Shown: positions 9,222-18,490, counted from the stretch's first letter. The stretch: 64,000 nucleotides of DNA from Massilia sp. NR 4-1 (GCF_001191005.1 NZ_CP012201.1:4030001-4094000); one strand, 5' to 3'. Made by a program: numbers and translations. Notes: generated from the sequence alone by a model not told the origin.

Positions 9222-10697
9222 TTAACCCTTGCGGTTGGCGGCGTAAGCCGCCATGTGGACGATCGCCGCCAACCGCTTCACCAGCCCTCCCATCGCCTCG
9301 GCCGGCACCTGGGCATAGCCCAGCATCAGGCCATTCCACTCCGTCTTGCCGCCGATCGCATGGCGGCTCAAGGCGTTCACGCAGATGCCCTCTTCCATCG
9401 CGCGGCGCGTGATCTCCACGTCGGACAAGGCCGCATCGCGCAAGCGCAGCGACAAATGCATGCCGCTCGACGCGCCATGCACTTCGGCGATCTTGCCCAG
9501 ATGGGTTTGCAGGGCCGCCACCAGCGCATCGCAGCGCTGGCGGTACAGGCGGCGCATGCGGCGCAGATGCAGGGCAAACTGGCCGCTGCGGATGAATTCC
9601 GCCAGCGCCAGCTGCTCCACGCTGCGCCCGCGCAGCGACGATTGCGCGCGCAGCGTCGCCATCGCGACGCTCAGCCGCTTGGGCACCACGATGTAGGCGA
9701 TGCGCAGGGCCGGGAACATGGTCTTGCTGAAAGTGCCCAGATAGATCACCGGCGCATCGGGCACCAGCCCCTGCATGGCCGACAGCGGCGCGCCATCGTG
9801 GCGGAATTCGCTGTCGTAGTCGTCTTCCAGAATCAGGGCGCCGGCGCGGCGCGCGCCCTCGATCAGGGCCAGGCGGCGCGGCAGCGAGAGCACGCTGCCG
9901 ATCGGATACTGGTGCGATGGCGTGACATAGATCAGGCGCGGCGGCCGCTCGCGCCAGTCGCGCGCCTTGGGTGCGATGCCTTCCCGGTCGACGGCGATGC
10001 CTTCGATCTTGAGCGTGGCGGAACGGAAGGACGCCAGCGCGCCGCTATAGCCCGGGTTTTCGATCCACACCGTGTCGCCGGCGTCGGCGCAAGCCTGGGC
10101 GCACAGGTCCATCGAACTCTGGCTGCCGTCCGTGATGAAGACCTGGCTGGCGTCGCACACCACGCCGCGCGAGGCGCGCAGGTGGTCGGCGATGGCTTCG
10201 CGCAGCGCGGGTTCGCCCGCCGCTTCGGCGTAGTTCAATTGCGCCGGGCCGGCGGCGCGCCAGGCGCGCTCCAGCATGCGCCGCCACAGCGTGATGGGGA
10301 AGTGCGCCAGGTCCGGCACGCCGGGGGCGAAGGCATCGCTGCGGTTGGACGCGTTGTGCAGGGGCCGCAGATCGTGCACCCGGCGCGACAGGCTGACCTG
10401 GGGAATCTCGGCGCCGCGCCACGCCGCGCCGTCGGGCGCAATGCCGGCCACGATGGTGCCGCGCTTATCGCTGGTGACGAAACCTTCGCTGGCCAGCTGC
10501 TCATAGGCATACAGCACGGTATTGCGCGCCACGCCGAGCTCACCGGCCAGGGTGCGCGTCGCCACCAGGCGCGTACCGGCGGCCAGCGTGCCGCTACGGA
10601 TGGCCGAGCGCAGGCATTCATGCAGCAGGCGCTGGCGTGGCCAGCCGCGGTGGGCGTGTTCGCGCGCGAAGCGCTCGATCAGCAGGGTGTAATCCAT
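9222..10697 (-). CDS. MocR/PdxR-type regulator (GntR helix-turn-helix fused to aminotransferase fold)
   Basis: The 491-residue form starts at the ATG; a GTG 27 bases upstream is possible. The N-terminal GntR-type winged helix (about 10-80) contains LAGELGVARNTVLYAYEQL. A type I aminotransferase fold follows, with the PLP lysine K325 in YLGTFSKTMFPALR and the EDDYDSEFR motif near 291-299. Members bind PLP and act as regulators, not enzymes. It is divergent from a PNPOx-like flavoprotein gene across a short gap, the classic arrangement in which the MocR protein controls its neighbour. It may sense pyridoxal phosphate or an amino-acid adduct. Confidence 0.9.
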   Translation of the reverse strand: MDYTLLIERFAREHAHRGWPRQRLLHECLRSAIRSGTLAAGTRLVATRTLAGELGVARNTVLYAYEQLASEGFVTSDKRGTIVAGIAPDGAAWRGAEIPQVSLSRRVHDLRPLHNASNRSDAFAPGVPDLAHFPITLWRRMLERAWRAAGPAQLNYAEAAGEPALREAIADHLRASRGVVCDASQVFITDGSQSSMDLCAQACADAGDTVWIENPGYSGALASFRSATLKIEGIAVDREGIAPKARDWRERPPRLIYVTPSHQYPIGSVLSLPRRLALIEGARRAGALILEDDYDSEFRHDGAPLSAMQGLVPDAPVIYLGTFSKTMFPALRIAYIVVPKRLSVAMATLRAQSSLRGRSVEQLALAEFIRSGQFALHLRRMRRLYRQRCDALVAALQTHLGKIAEVHGASSGMHLSLRLRDAALSDVEITRRAMEEGICVNALSRHAIGGKTEWNGLMLGYAQVPAEAMGGLVKRLAAIVHMAAYAANRKG

Positions 10698-10812
10698 GGT
10701 TTGTGGTTCTAAAAAATTATGCACATCTGGACCTTTTTATAGAGCCAGCGCAGCCATTATATTGCGCCTTCCTGGCAAGCCGCCAAGCCCATGATTCCAA
10801 ACCGAGGAGAAA
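10698..10812. promoter_or_regulatory. Divergent promoter region between the MocR regulator and PNPOx-like genes
   Basis: This 115-base intergenic region contains an AT-rich core (TAAAAAATTATGCACA) and CCTTTTTATAGAGCCAGCGCAGCCATTATATTG, with TATA-like boxes facing both ways. MocR regulators bind such shared regions; the operator itself is not resolved here. Confidence 0.5.
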
Positions 10813-11463
10813 ATGAACCAGCCGTCCGCCCCCAGCCAGCGCACCCGCGTCCGCCGCAGCGCCAACTACGCCGCCTACGACCAGGCCAGTGTGCACGCCA
10901 TCGTCGATGCCGCCTATATCTGCCATATCGCCTTCCAGGATGCGCATGGCGCGCATTGCATTCCCACCGCCTGCTGGCGCGAGGACGACCACCTGTACAT
11001 CCACGGCTCGAACGGCAGCCGCATGGTGAAGCAGTTGCTGGAACAGGACAGCTGCGTGACGATCACCCATCTGGATGGCCTGGTGCTGGCGCGTTCCGCC
11101 TTCAACCACACGATGAACTACCGCTCGGTGATGATCTACGGCCGCTTTGAAATCGTCGAGGGCGAGGCCAAGCGCAGCACGATGGATGTCTTCATGGAGC
11201 GGCTGGCTCCCGGCCGCCAGCACGAGACGCGGCGCGGCAACGACAAGGAATTCGCCGCCACCACCGTGCTGCGCATCGCGCTCAGCGAAGCGGCTTGCAA
11301 GACGCGCAGCGGCGGCCCGAACGACGACGAGGAAGACATGGGCATCCAGGCCTGGGTCGGCGAGCTGCCCTTCAAGCAGGTGCAGGCTGCGCCGATTCCG
11401 GCCGCCGACTGCCCGGTCACGGCACCGGACTATGTGCGGCGCTGGGGCGGCGAAATCGGGTAA
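10813..11463 (+). CDS. PNPOx-like flavin-binding split-barrel protein
   Basis: The protein has 216 residues. It resembles the pyridoxamine 5'-phosphate oxidase-like (FMN-binding split-barrel) family, with HIAFQDAHGAHCIPTACW and an HGSNGSRMVK motif in the flavin phosphate-binding position. The ATG follows a clear AGGAGAAA site. The family includes oxidases, flavin-nucleotide-binding proteins and stress proteins, so the reaction is open. The divergent MocR-type gene implies a link to B6-vitamer or amino-acid metabolism. Confidence 0.85.
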   Translation: MNQPSAPSQRTRVRRSANYAAYDQASVHAIVDAAYICHIAFQDAHGAHCIPTACWREDDHLYIHGSNGSRMVKQLLEQDSCVTITHLDGLVLARSAFNHTMNYRSVMIYGRFEIVEGEAKRSTMDVFMERLAPGRQHETRRGNDKEFAATTVLRIALSEAACKTRSGGPNDDEEDMGIQAWVGELPFKQVQAAPIPAADCPVTAPDYVRRWGGEIG

Positions 11464-11613
11464 CACTGGCGTGGGATGGACGGCCGTTTCCTTGCCGCGA
11501 ATCCCCTTGACCCGCTTGCGCACTTGGCCGATGATCGCGCAGGCGGCCGTTTTCCGGCCGCCGAACCCACATCAAGCAACGCTCCCCGAGCACCAATAAT
11601 AAGGAGGTTCTGC

Positions 11614-12420
11614 ATGAAACGTTACGTCCTGGCCGCTGTTCTGGCCTGCGGATTTGCCGGCGCCGCCATTGCCGACGAGGCCTTGAAAGCCGCCATCGCC
11701 AGCGGCACGCGCACGCCCGCCAATGTGCAGCGCGACGCCGCCCGCCACCCTTACGAAACTTTGAACTACTTCGGCATCAAGCCCGATATGACGGTGGTCG
11801 AACTGGCCCCCGGCGGCGGCTGGTACACCGAAATCCTCGCCCCCTATCTGCGCGACAAGGGCAAGCTGATCGCCGCCGGCAACACACCCAATTCGGCCAG
11901 CGAAGCGGTGCGCCGCAACGCCACCCGCTTCCAGGAGAAGCTGAACGCCAAGCCGGAAGTATTCGGCAAGGTGCAGCTGGGCGCCTTCGAGCCGCAAAAC
12001 GGCGTCTACAACTTCGCCCCCAAGGGCAGCGCCGATATGGTGCTGACCTTCCGCAATATCCACAACTGGGCCGAGTCGGGCGACGAGAATATGAAGAAGC
12101 TGTTCGCCAGCGTCTACGACAGCCTGAAACCGGGCGGCGTATTCGGCGTGGTCGAACACCGCCTGCCGGCCAGCCGTCCCGCTTCCGAACAGACCTCGTC
12201 CGGCTATATGCACGAGGCCTATGTCATCAAGCTGGCCGAAAGCGTGGGCTTCAAACTGGCGGGCAAATCGGAAATCAACGCCAATTCGAAGGACAAGGCC
12301 AACCACAAAGGCGGCGTGTGGGCGCTGCCGCCCACCTTCACCAACAAGGATGAAGACCGCGCCAAATACGCCGCCATCGGCGAGAGCGACCGCATGACGC
12401 TGAAATTCGTCAAGCAGTAA
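11614..12420 (+). CDS. Exported class I SAM-methyltransferase-like protein
   Basis: The protein has 268 residues. The ATG at 11614 is fixed by AAGGAGG 8 bases upstream; upstream in-frame ATGs have no support. A signal peptide (MKRYVLAAVLACGFAGAAIA) precedes the mature domain. Motif I is VVELAPGGGWYTEIL, followed by a typical seven-strand methyltransferase core with VLTFRNIHNW in the motif III region. Secreted proteins of this family are widespread in proteobacteria, often annotated as predicted methyltransferases, with unknown function; SAM is scarce in the periplasm, so catalysis is doubtful. It appears to be transcribed alone or with the next gene. Confidence 0.85.
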   Translation: MKRYVLAAVLACGFAGAAIADEALKAAIASGTRTPANVQRDAARHPYETLNYFGIKPDMTVVELAPGGGWYTEILAPYLRDKGKLIAAGNTPNSASEAVRRNATRFQEKLNAKPEVFGKVQLGAFEPQNGVYNFAPKGSADMVLTFRNIHNWAESGDENMKKLFASVYDSLKPGGVFGVVEHRLPASRPASEQTSSGYMHEAYVIKLAESVGFKLAGKSEINANSKDKANHKGGVWALPPTFTNKDEDRAKYAAIGESDRMTLKFVKQ

Positions 12421-12456
12421 TGCCGCCCGGGAGAAGGGATGCGCTAACATGAGAGC

Positions 12457-13299
12457 ATGACAGCCACCCTTCTCCGTACTGCCCTCCCCCTGCTGCTGCT
12501 CGCCTTCTGCGGCGTCTTGAACGCGGCGCAAAACACGGCGCAAGCCACCCTGCGCATCGTACTGCCGATGATCCATCCCAGCGCGCAGGAGCATGCCCAC
12601 TACTTCCCCCAGCTGCTGCGCCTGGCCCTGGACAAGACCGCCGCCAGCGACGGCCCCTACACCATCGAGCATTACCGGCATGAGCTGACCAGCCCGCGCC
12701 AATCGGCCGAGCTGAAAAAGGATGGCGTCATCAATGTGATGTGGGACGGCACCAATCCCCAGCGCGAACGCGAGCTGCTGCCGGTGCGCGTCTCCCTGCT
12801 GCGCGAGCTGAACGACTACCGCGTGTTCCTGATCCGCGCCGACCAGCAGGAGCGCTTCCGCGCCGTGCGCACGCTGGACGATCTGCGCCGGCTGAAAGCC
12901 GGTGTGGGTGTGAACTGGCCCTCGGCCGACGTCCTGCGCCGCAACGGGCTGCCGGTCGTCACCTCGATCAATTACGAATCGCTATTCCCCATGCTGGCCG
13001 TGAAGCGCTTCGACTACCTGCCGCGCGGCGCCCACGAAGCCTGGGGCGAGCAGGAGCTGCATGCGAAGGAAGGGCTGGTGCTGGAGTCCACCATCTTCCT
13101 GCACTACCGCGTGCCGCACTACTTCTTCGTCAGCCAGGCCAATCCCCGGCTGGCCGAGCGCATCGAACGCGGCCTGAAACTGGCGCAGAAGGACGGCAGC
13201 TGGGACAAGCTATTCAACAGCATCCCCGCCTTCCGGCACGGCCAGGCCGAGATCAATGCGCGCAAGCGGCGCGTGTTCGAGCTGCAGGCGGCGGAGTGA
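12457..13299 (+). CDS. Periplasmic solute-binding-like protein (type 2 PBP fold)
   Basis: The protein has 280 residues with a signal peptide ending near LNAAQ. The pattern of the rest fits an amino-acid ABC transporter binding protein or the sensor-like PBP family: TLRIVLPMIH, then a region around VNWPSADVLRRNGLPVV, and a C-terminal GLKLAQKDGSWDKLF. No permease or ATPase is nearby, so it may serve as a stand-alone sensor or an orphan binding protein. The start lies 36 bases after the previous stop. The ligand is unknown. Confidence 0.75.
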   Translation: MTATLLRTALPLLLLAFCGVLNAAQNTAQATLRIVLPMIHPSAQEHAHYFPQLLRLALDKTAASDGPYTIEHYRHELTSPRQSAELKKDGVINVMWDGTNPQRERELLPVRVSLLRELNDYRVFLIRADQQERFRAVRTLDDLRRLKAGVGVNWPSADVLRRNGLPVVTSINYESLFPMLAVKRFDYLPRGAHEAWGEQELHAKEGLVLESTIFLHYRVPHYFFVSQANPRLAERIERGLKLAQKDGSWDKLFNSIPAFRHGQAEINARKRRVFELQAAE

Positions 13300-13318
13300 C
13301 GCCGGCCCTGCAAACATC

Positions 13319-14413
13319 TTAGCGTACGTTGCCCAGCATCTCGCGCAATTCGAGGCGGTTATACGCCACGCGCAGCGCATCGCGCGCGCTGATCTCTTTT
13401 TTGTTCACCAGCTGCAGCAGCACATCGTTCAGCGGCCGCGACATATTGTCTTCCTTGCGCTTCATGTAGTCGGCGATCATATGCAGCTTGTCCGGGTCGG
13501 TGATATAGGACGCGATCTGCTGGTTGTGGTTGAACACCATCTCGCTGGCCAGCACGTAATCGCCGCCATCCTCGGACGGCAGCAGGCTTTGGAAGACGAC
13601 GCCGAGCAGGGAGCTGGCCAGCATGGCCGAGCGCTGGCTGCGCTGTTCCAGCGGGAAGAAGCTGAGCAGCTTGCTGATGGCGCCGATCGCATTCCCGGTA
13701 TGCATGGTCGCCAGCACCAGGTGGCCCGACTCGCCCGCATGCAGCACGGTTTCGGCCGTATCGTAATCGCGGATCTCGCCCACCATCAGCACATCGGGTT
13801 TCTGGCGCAGCGCTTCGCGCAGGCCGCTGGAGAAACTGGCGGTATCGATCGGCACTTCTTTTTGCGAAACAATCGACTGTTTGCGCTGCAAAGCATATTC
13901 AATCGGTTCCTCAATCGTCACGATATGGCCATTGCGACTTGCATTAATGTAGTCAAGCATGGCCGCAATCGTCGTGGTTTTACCAGAACCGGTCGGGCCT
14001 GTCACCAGAATTAAACCCTTATTTGATTCAAGCATGGTACGCACATACGACGGCAATCCCGTCTGCTCCAGCGCCAGCGGTTCAAGCGACAGGCGGCGCA
14101 CCGATAAGGCCACTTTGGTTCCAGCCCCCAGGCGGTAAATATTGCAACGCAGGCGGCAATTCGGCAACAGGAATGGACGGTCCAGCGCCTTTTCCACGAT
14201 TTTATCTTCCCAGTCCTCGTCGATACTATCAAGCAAAGGCCGCAGATCGCCAAGGGTCAGCGGCGTATCGTGGAACTGCTGCCAGCCGCGCGGCGTCTTG
14301 ACCATGGCTGGCGCACCCTGCTCCAGATGGATATCGGAAAAGCACTGCTGCCCGCCGACCAGTTGCATAAACTTCTGCTGGAAATCACTGGCACTCGAAA
14401 GTTCGTTGGACAT
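13319..14413 (-). CDS. PilT/PilU-family type IV pilus retraction ATPase
   Basis: The protein has 364 residues. Walker A GPTGSGKTT is at 139-147, Asp-box TIEEPIEYA near 166, Walker B PDVLMVGEIRD at 206-216, and His box GHLVLATMHTG at 230-240. The N-terminal PAS-like domain contains FSDIHLEQG. This is the hexameric motor that disassembles pili. The paralogues PilT and PilU are hard to separate by eye; the length and a C-terminal tail without the AIRNLIREGK motif favour PilU or a PilT2. It stands alone and next to, but not in, the type IVb operon. Its upstream gap is shared with a divergent regulator. Confidence 0.9.
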   Translation of the reverse strand: MSNELSSASDFQQKFMQLVGGQQCFSDIHLEQGAPAMVKTPRGWQQFHDTPLTLGDLRPLLDSIDEDWEDKIVEKALDRPFLLPNCRLRCNIYRLGAGTKVALSVRRLSLEPLALEQTGLPSYVRTMLESNKGLILVTGPTGSGKTTTIAAMLDYINASRNGHIVTIEEPIEYALQRKQSIVSQKEVPIDTASFSSGLREALRQKPDVLMVGEIRDYDTAETVLHAGESGHLVLATMHTGNAIGAISKLLSFFPLEQRSQRSAMLASSLLGVVFQSLLPSEDGGDYVLASEMVFNHNQQIASYITDPDKLHMIADYMKRKEDNMSRPLNDVLLQLVNKKEISARDALRVAYNRLELREMLGNVR

Positions 14414-14712
14414 CAGGTTCCCCTCTAAGATGAAATGGATTCAAGCCACGCAATTCTACACAGGACTGCACCAAAATCGCACACTCGTTTCATACTAGTC
14501 AATGTGTGCACGATTAAAACAAGCTCCGTAAATGAGCAGGTTTGGTTTACTATTGCTTAACTAAATTTTGCTAAATGCCAATTACTAAGTTGCAAACTAT
14601 AAGTTGTAAATAACAAGCCAATGCCGCGCCTAACCGCCCGGCGGCAGGTGGGGAGGAGTGCGGTAAAAGAGCCGTTTAAAGCGGCCTTCAAAAACAATAA
14701 GTTTGGAAAAAC
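14414..14712. promoter_or_regulatory. Divergent AT-rich regulatory gap between the pilus ATPase and OmpR-type regulator
   Basis: Roughly 300 bases without a gene, much richer in A and T than the flanks around 14500-14610. Several imperfect TATA-like stretches are seen (ACTATTGCTTAACTAAA, TATAAGTTGTAAATAA). It presumably carries both promoters. I see no clear dyad operator. Confidence 0.5.
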
Positions 14713-15399
14713 ATGAAAATCGCATGCCATACTCAAAATGCCGCAGTATCCGAACAATTGAAAAGTGTCCTTGCCAGCGCCGGTTTCGAAGTGCAGCTGT
14801 TTTCCTCGGAAGCGGCGCTGCTGCGTGGCGTGCGCCGCGACGAGGTGGATCTGATTCTGATCGACCTGGCGCAAGAGCCGGACGCGGACAACAGCACCCT
14901 GTCCTGGCTCAATATGCGCAGCGGCGACGCGACTCCTGTAATGATACTGTCGCCGCTGGACAACGCGGAACTGGCGGCGCTGATGCTCAACGCAGGCGCC
15001 GACGAATTCGTGCGGCGTCCCTTCGAAGTGGTGGAGCTGGTGGCGCGCGTCAATGCGTTGTTGCGCCGCAACGGCACGCCGCACCAGCGGCGCAGCATCG
15101 AGTTCGCCGGCTACACGCTGGAGCACGATAGCGGCCGGCTGTTCTTCCTCGGCCAGCTGATCGAACTGACGCCGCGCGAATTCAGCATGGCCTGGCTGTT
15201 CTTTTCCTCGCCCGGCGTCTACATTTCGCGCAGCACCATCGGCGCCGTGATCTGGAGTACCGACAGCGAGGTGGCCGGCCGGACCATCGAGCAGCACGTC
15301 TACAAGCTGCGCAAGAAGCTGCAGGTCGGCGAAAAGCGCATCGTCATGATCCGCACCGCCTACACGCAGGGCTACCGTCTGGAGCTGGCCGCGGAGTAG
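14713..15399 (+). CDS. OmpR/PhoB-type regulator with a degenerate receiver
   Basis: The protein has 228 residues. A receiver-like domain spans 1-118, with D51 in the phospho-acceptor position. The acidic pair that normally holds Mg2+ is replaced by C5/H6, and the invariant lysine is an arginine (FVRRPFE, near R101-R102). A winged-helix DNA-binding domain follows, with ELTPREFSMAWLFFS and a recognition helix near RTIEQHVYKLRKKL. Such atypical receivers usually work without phosphorylation. No kinase is adjacent. It starts just downstream of an AT-rich divergent gap, so it could control the pilus ATPase gene or the minus-strand pilus operon whose last gene ends 16 bases beyond it. That is inference. 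Confidence 0.85.
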   Translation: MKIACHTQNAAVSEQLKSVLASAGFEVQLFSSEAALLRGVRRDEVDLILIDLAQEPDADNSTLSWLNMRSGDATPVMILSPLDNAELAALMLNAGADEFVRRPFEVVELVARVNALLRRNGTPHQRRSIEFAGYTLEHDSGRLFFLGQLIELTPREFSMAWLFFSSPGVYISRSTIGAVIWSTDSEVAGRTIEQHVYKLRKKLQVGEKRIVMIRTAYTQGYRLELAAE

Positions 15400-15415
15400 G
15401 CTGGCCGGACGGCGT

Positions 15416-15898
15416 TTACTGCGCATCGTCATAGCCTGCTCCCTGTGCCGCCAGAACTGCTTTCGGCAGATTCCTGTGCACCTTCATCGCATACTTGGTG
15501 CGCAACGCAGGGTTGCGCGCATTGTAGGCGCCCACCGCTTCCCACGTTACGCCCATGCGCTGCATATTCTGCGACAGTATCCACGCGCCGACCTGGATGC
15601 TGATGCAGGCGTCGTATAAGTCCTTTTCTTCCAAGCCATGCTTACGCAGGGTCGGCAGCCAGCTGCTGTTGATCTGCATCAGGCCGATATCATAGCTGCC
15701 ATTCTTGTTGCGGTTGATGGCGGCGGGATTGAGGCCCGACTCCGTCTTGGCAATCGCGTACAGCAGGTAGGGATTGATGCGGTACCAGGAGGCCGCCTCC
15801 TCCCAGCATGCCTGCGCGGGCAGGCATAGCAGGGAGAGGACGGCGGCCAGGCTGGCCGCATGCCGCTTAACGGCGTGGGACAGGACGGCCTTATCCAT
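15416..15898 (-). CDS. pilT: Lytic transglycosylase of the type IVb pilus locus (PilT of R64 type)
   Basis: The 160-residue form starts at the ATG whose first 8 bases overlap the pilV stop; the longer upstream form lies inside pilV. A signal peptide precedes CWEEAASWY. Catalytic Glu is in AIAKTESGLNP, followed by GLMQINSSW and the AYNAR motif, all standard for SLT/IagB-type enzymes. It opens the peptidoglycan so the pilus can pass. It is the last gene of the operon. Not to be confused with the retraction ATPase also called PilT. Confidence 0.88.
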   Translation of the reverse strand: MDKAVLSHAVKRHAASLAAVLSLLCLPAQACWEEAASWYRINPYLLYAIAKTESGLNPAAINRNKNGSYDIGLMQINSSWLPTLRKHGLEEKDLYDACISIQVGAWILSQNMQRMGVTWEAVGAYNARNPALRTKYAMKVHRNLPKAVLAAQGAGYDDAQ

Positions 15899-17306
15899 TA
15901 GCGTAATGGAAGACTCGGTCGAGACCACAGATCAGCGGCCGATACGCAGCATCCATGACCACGGTGCCATTCGGATAGGCAATCACATACTTTTGATCGT
16001 GCTGGCTCCATACCTGGTAGTGGCATTTGTCACCAGGGCGGAAAGTATCAAATATGGAGATCTGGGGCGTCGACATCCAACCCTTGACCTCCACGCCAAG
16101 CGCGGTCAGCTCATAGCCCACATTGGCGCTGCCTTTAACTTCCAGATCTTTTTCTGTGACCAGGTTCCTTTTCGCTTTTATGTCACGATCGGCCAACACA
16201 TCATTGCCTGCCATCAGATTCTTATCGCTCTTGATGTGGTCGGCGGCATGGATTCCCCGATCCGATTCAATGTGGTTGGTCGCATGCAGATCGCGCGCCG
16301 TCACCGTACCCGGCACGTCAAGATTGCCGTTCTGGTCCACCGCCAGCGCCACCCATGTGCTGCCGTTGAAGGTGAAGGCGCGGCTCAGACTCGTTACCAT
16401 GCGCACGTCACCGACCTCGTTGCCAGCCGAAGGCAGACTGCCCCACGCGTCAACCGGCTCTCGCCACGAAGAGGCGAAGGCAGAGCGCCAGAAGCCATTC
16501 GCATCGCAGCTAAGCAGTTTGCGCGTCTGTTGGTCCAGCGCCAAAGCGGGTTTGGTCTCATTGAGATCGTCGCGGCAGCTTTCGTTGATGTTGACGAGAG
16601 CGCTGCCACCCAGACGCAATGGAGCCGTCATGCGGTTCAAATCGGGCCTGTCTGTGATTTTGTCACGGTACAGAAAGTCTGCCGTGAGCTGGCCTGCACC
16701 GTCATAAAACAGATTCGACACCAGATGACCGGCATCCTGCGCCGCTCCGCGCAACAGCACCACTGAACTACCGGTGCATGCGATATTCCGGAAAGGATCG
16801 GTCGGTATGCTCCAGGATGCGCCGCGCGCCACCGCCGGTTCACGGGCGGCGATATAACCGCTGCCCACGCCCGCATGCATGGATGCTGCCGCCAGATCCT
16901 TATCGCCGATAGCTTCACCGCCGCTGGTGACGACCAGCGCATCGAACTGGCCCGGCGCAGCGGCAGGATTGGGTTGACGAATCAGCACGCAAGTATTCTG
17001 CTTGTAGGCATTCTGCTCGGCGAAGCCGGTCGGCAGGAAATTACCTGTGCGTAGTTGCGCCAGACTAACCGCAATCACTTTACCCGGCAAGGCGGTGTCG
17101 GTTTTGATCTTGTCATGGTTTGCCTTGATGTAACGACCGGCGGCATGCACGACCTGCGACTGATAATAGGCCGCTTGCTGGCTTTGCAGATCGTCGAGCG
17201 AGCTATTGGCCATGCGTGTCAGACCCACCAGCAGCATAGCGCCGATGCCCAGAGCCCCCATCAGCTCGATCAGGCCCATGCCTGACTGTTTGCGATGGGT
17301 CCTCAT
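15891..17306 (-). CDS. pilV: PilV-like minor pilin / pilus-tip adhesin
   Basis: The protein has 471 residues. A short prepilin leader ends at QSG, and the mature protein begins MGLIELMGALGIGAML with Glu at +5, so it should be processed by a prepilin peptidase. The middle has the PilV-type shaft. From about residue 340 there is a run of short repeated strands (HIESDRGIHAADHIKSDK, then similar units), like phage tail-fibre or trimeric adhesin stems. The C-terminal ~50 residues hold two cysteines and look like a receptor-binding tip. In plasmid R64 the PilV C terminus is switched by a shufflon. No rci recombinase or repeat set is seen here, so this tip appears fixed. Confidence 0.85.
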   Translation of the reverse strand: MRTHRKQSGMGLIELMGALGIGAMLLVGLTRMANSSLDDLQSQQAAYYQSQVVHAAGRYIKANHDKIKTDTALPGKVIAVSLAQLRTGNFLPTGFAEQNAYKQNTCVLIRQPNPAAAPGQFDALVVTSGGEAIGDKDLAAASMHAGVGSGYIAAREPAVARGASWSIPTDPFRNIACTGSSVVLLRGAAQDAGHLVSNLFYDGAGQLTADFLYRDKITDRPDLNRMTAPLRLGGSALVNINESCRDDLNETKPALALDQQTRKLLSCDANGFWRSAFASSWREPVDAWGSLPSAGNEVGDVRMVTSLSRAFTFNGSTWVALAVDQNGNLDVPGTVTARDLHATNHIESDRGIHAADHIKSDKNLMAGNDVLADRDIKAKRNLVTEKDLEVKGSANVGYELTALGVEVKGWMSTPQISIFDTFRPGDKCHYQVWSQHDQKYVIAYPNGTVVMDAAYRPLICGLDRVFHYANG

Positions 17307-17800
17307 GGCACCACCGCCAGCCAGACCGGTGCGCCATCCGGCACGCCCTTGCCGGCCAAGGCCAGCAAGGGTATTTTGGTATCGCCATGAATCGGCGATT
17401 GCAGGTTAGGCGAGCCGCTGCTGTAGCTGCCGGCCAGTACCGAATTGCGCGACAGCTGCGCGATTTCTCTAGTTATCTCGCGCCGTGGCAGCTGCTGGGC
17501 GTAGATATAGATAGTGCCGTCGGCATCGCGATAGTTGGCCCAGGGCGGTGACGGCGGCGCCTCGAGCTGCGGCCAGGGGCGTAGTGCGCCGCTGTTCCTC
17601 AGCGCGGTCAGGCTGATGCTGGTTGAGCGCTGCTGGTCGTACTTGCGGAAGTAGGCCACTACCGCAGTGCGGTAGTTCGCCATGCTTTCCGCGCTGGCTT
17701 CCGTCAAATGCTGCTCCAGGGTTTCAGCCTGACGTTCGGCCAGCACCGTGTAGCCGCCGGCCGCCGCCATCATCATGGTCAGTATCGCGATGTTCCACAT
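17303..17800 (-). CDS. pilM: PilM-like type IVb pilus biogenesis protein
   Basis: The protein has 165 residues. A single N-terminal hydrophobic segment begins MWNIAILTMMMAAAGGYTVL, with a periplasmic domain behind it ending in PVWLAVVP. Length, topology and place match PilM of R64-type thin pili. It overlaps pilV by 4 bases (ATGA). Its biochemical role is not well defined in the family; it is needed for pilus assembly. In R64 it sits between pilL and pilN, so its location after pilS here is a rearranged order. Confidence 0.8.
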   Translation of the reverse strand: MWNIAILTMMMAAAGGYTVLAERQAETLEQHLTEASAESMANYRTAVVAYFRKYDQQRSTSISLTALRNSGALRPWPQLEAPPSPPWANYRDADGTIYIYAQQLPRREITREIAQLSRNSVLAGSYSSGSPNLQSPIHGDTKIPLLALAGKGVPDGAPVWLAVVP

Positions 17801-17834
17801 GCTGCCTCCTATGCTTTACTTAGCCTCAGCCTTC

Positions 17835-18410
17835 TTATACGCCCTTGAATGCCAAACTATTGGCGCCGGCATTGGCACACAAAGTAGTGGCATTGACAAC
17901 GGAAGCCGGGAAGGCGGAAATTTTGTTTGATCCTTGACTGATTTCAACCCAACCGCTCGCACCACTAACCATATTGACGCACACATCTTTGGGCAGCGCC
18001 GCATAGGTAATTACAAAGCCGTCGCTAGCACCGTCGACAGTCACGTCACCACCCCAGCTATTTTTCAATTTACTGTTAGCGACATCTTTGGTCAGGGTCG
18101 CCGGAATCGCATTAGCAGCGATCAAGCCAGCGACTACGCCTGTCGCAGGATAACCTTGACCTATATAAAGCTTGCGTACGGCGGTACGAATCGAGACAGC
18201 TTCCTCAATGGCCTGATTCGACTTTGCACTACTAAAAGCACCTCCTAGCAGCGAAACCGCACCCAACACCACTACCGCAGCAATGCCGAGGTAGGCGATA
18301 CCTTCCAACAGCGAAGCACCGCGCTGGAGTTGGAGCGACGGCTGCGGCTGCGCCGATTGACGGGAATTGGTGAAAGCAGCGGTTTGTTTCAGTTGGCACA
18401 GGTGGGTCAT
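17835..18410 (-). CDS. pilS: Type IVb major prepilin (PilS)
   Basis: The 191-residue form starts at an ATG 7 bases after GGAGA; a TTG 6 bases upstream is less likely. A 31-residue leader ends QLQRG, and the mature pilin would begin ASLLEGIAYLGIAAVVV with Glu at +5, as in type IVb pilins. The globular domain has a C-terminal cysteine pair (DVCVNM and TLCANAG) that should form the usual disulphide loop. It is the subunit of the pilus fibre. The gap to pilR contains a 16-base palindrome, which may set the level of pilS mRNA. Confidence 0.9.
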   Translation of the reverse strand: MTHLCQLKQTAAFTNSRQSAQPQPSLQLQRGASLLEGIAYLGIAAVVVLGAVSLLGGAFSSAKSNQAIEEAVSIRTAVRKLYIGQGYPATGVVAGLIAANAIPATLTKDVANSKLKNSWGGDVTVDGASDGFVITYAALPKDVCVNMVSGASGWVEISQGSNKISAFPASVVNATTLCANAGANSLAFKGV

Positions 18411-18448
18411 GATCAAGTCTCCAGTTCAGGTAAAGTCACTCATAAATG

Positions 18449-18464
18449 CGCTGCATGCAGCGCC
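18449..18464. promoter_or_regulatory. 16-base palindrome between pilR and pilS
   Basis: GCGCTGCATGCAGCGC is a perfect palindrome in the 80-base gap between pilR and pilS. It could be a processing or attenuation stem, or an operator. It has no T tract, so a terminator is unlikely. Confidence 0.4.
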
Positions 18465-18490
18465 TGATTCCATACTCAAAAAGGTCCGCG

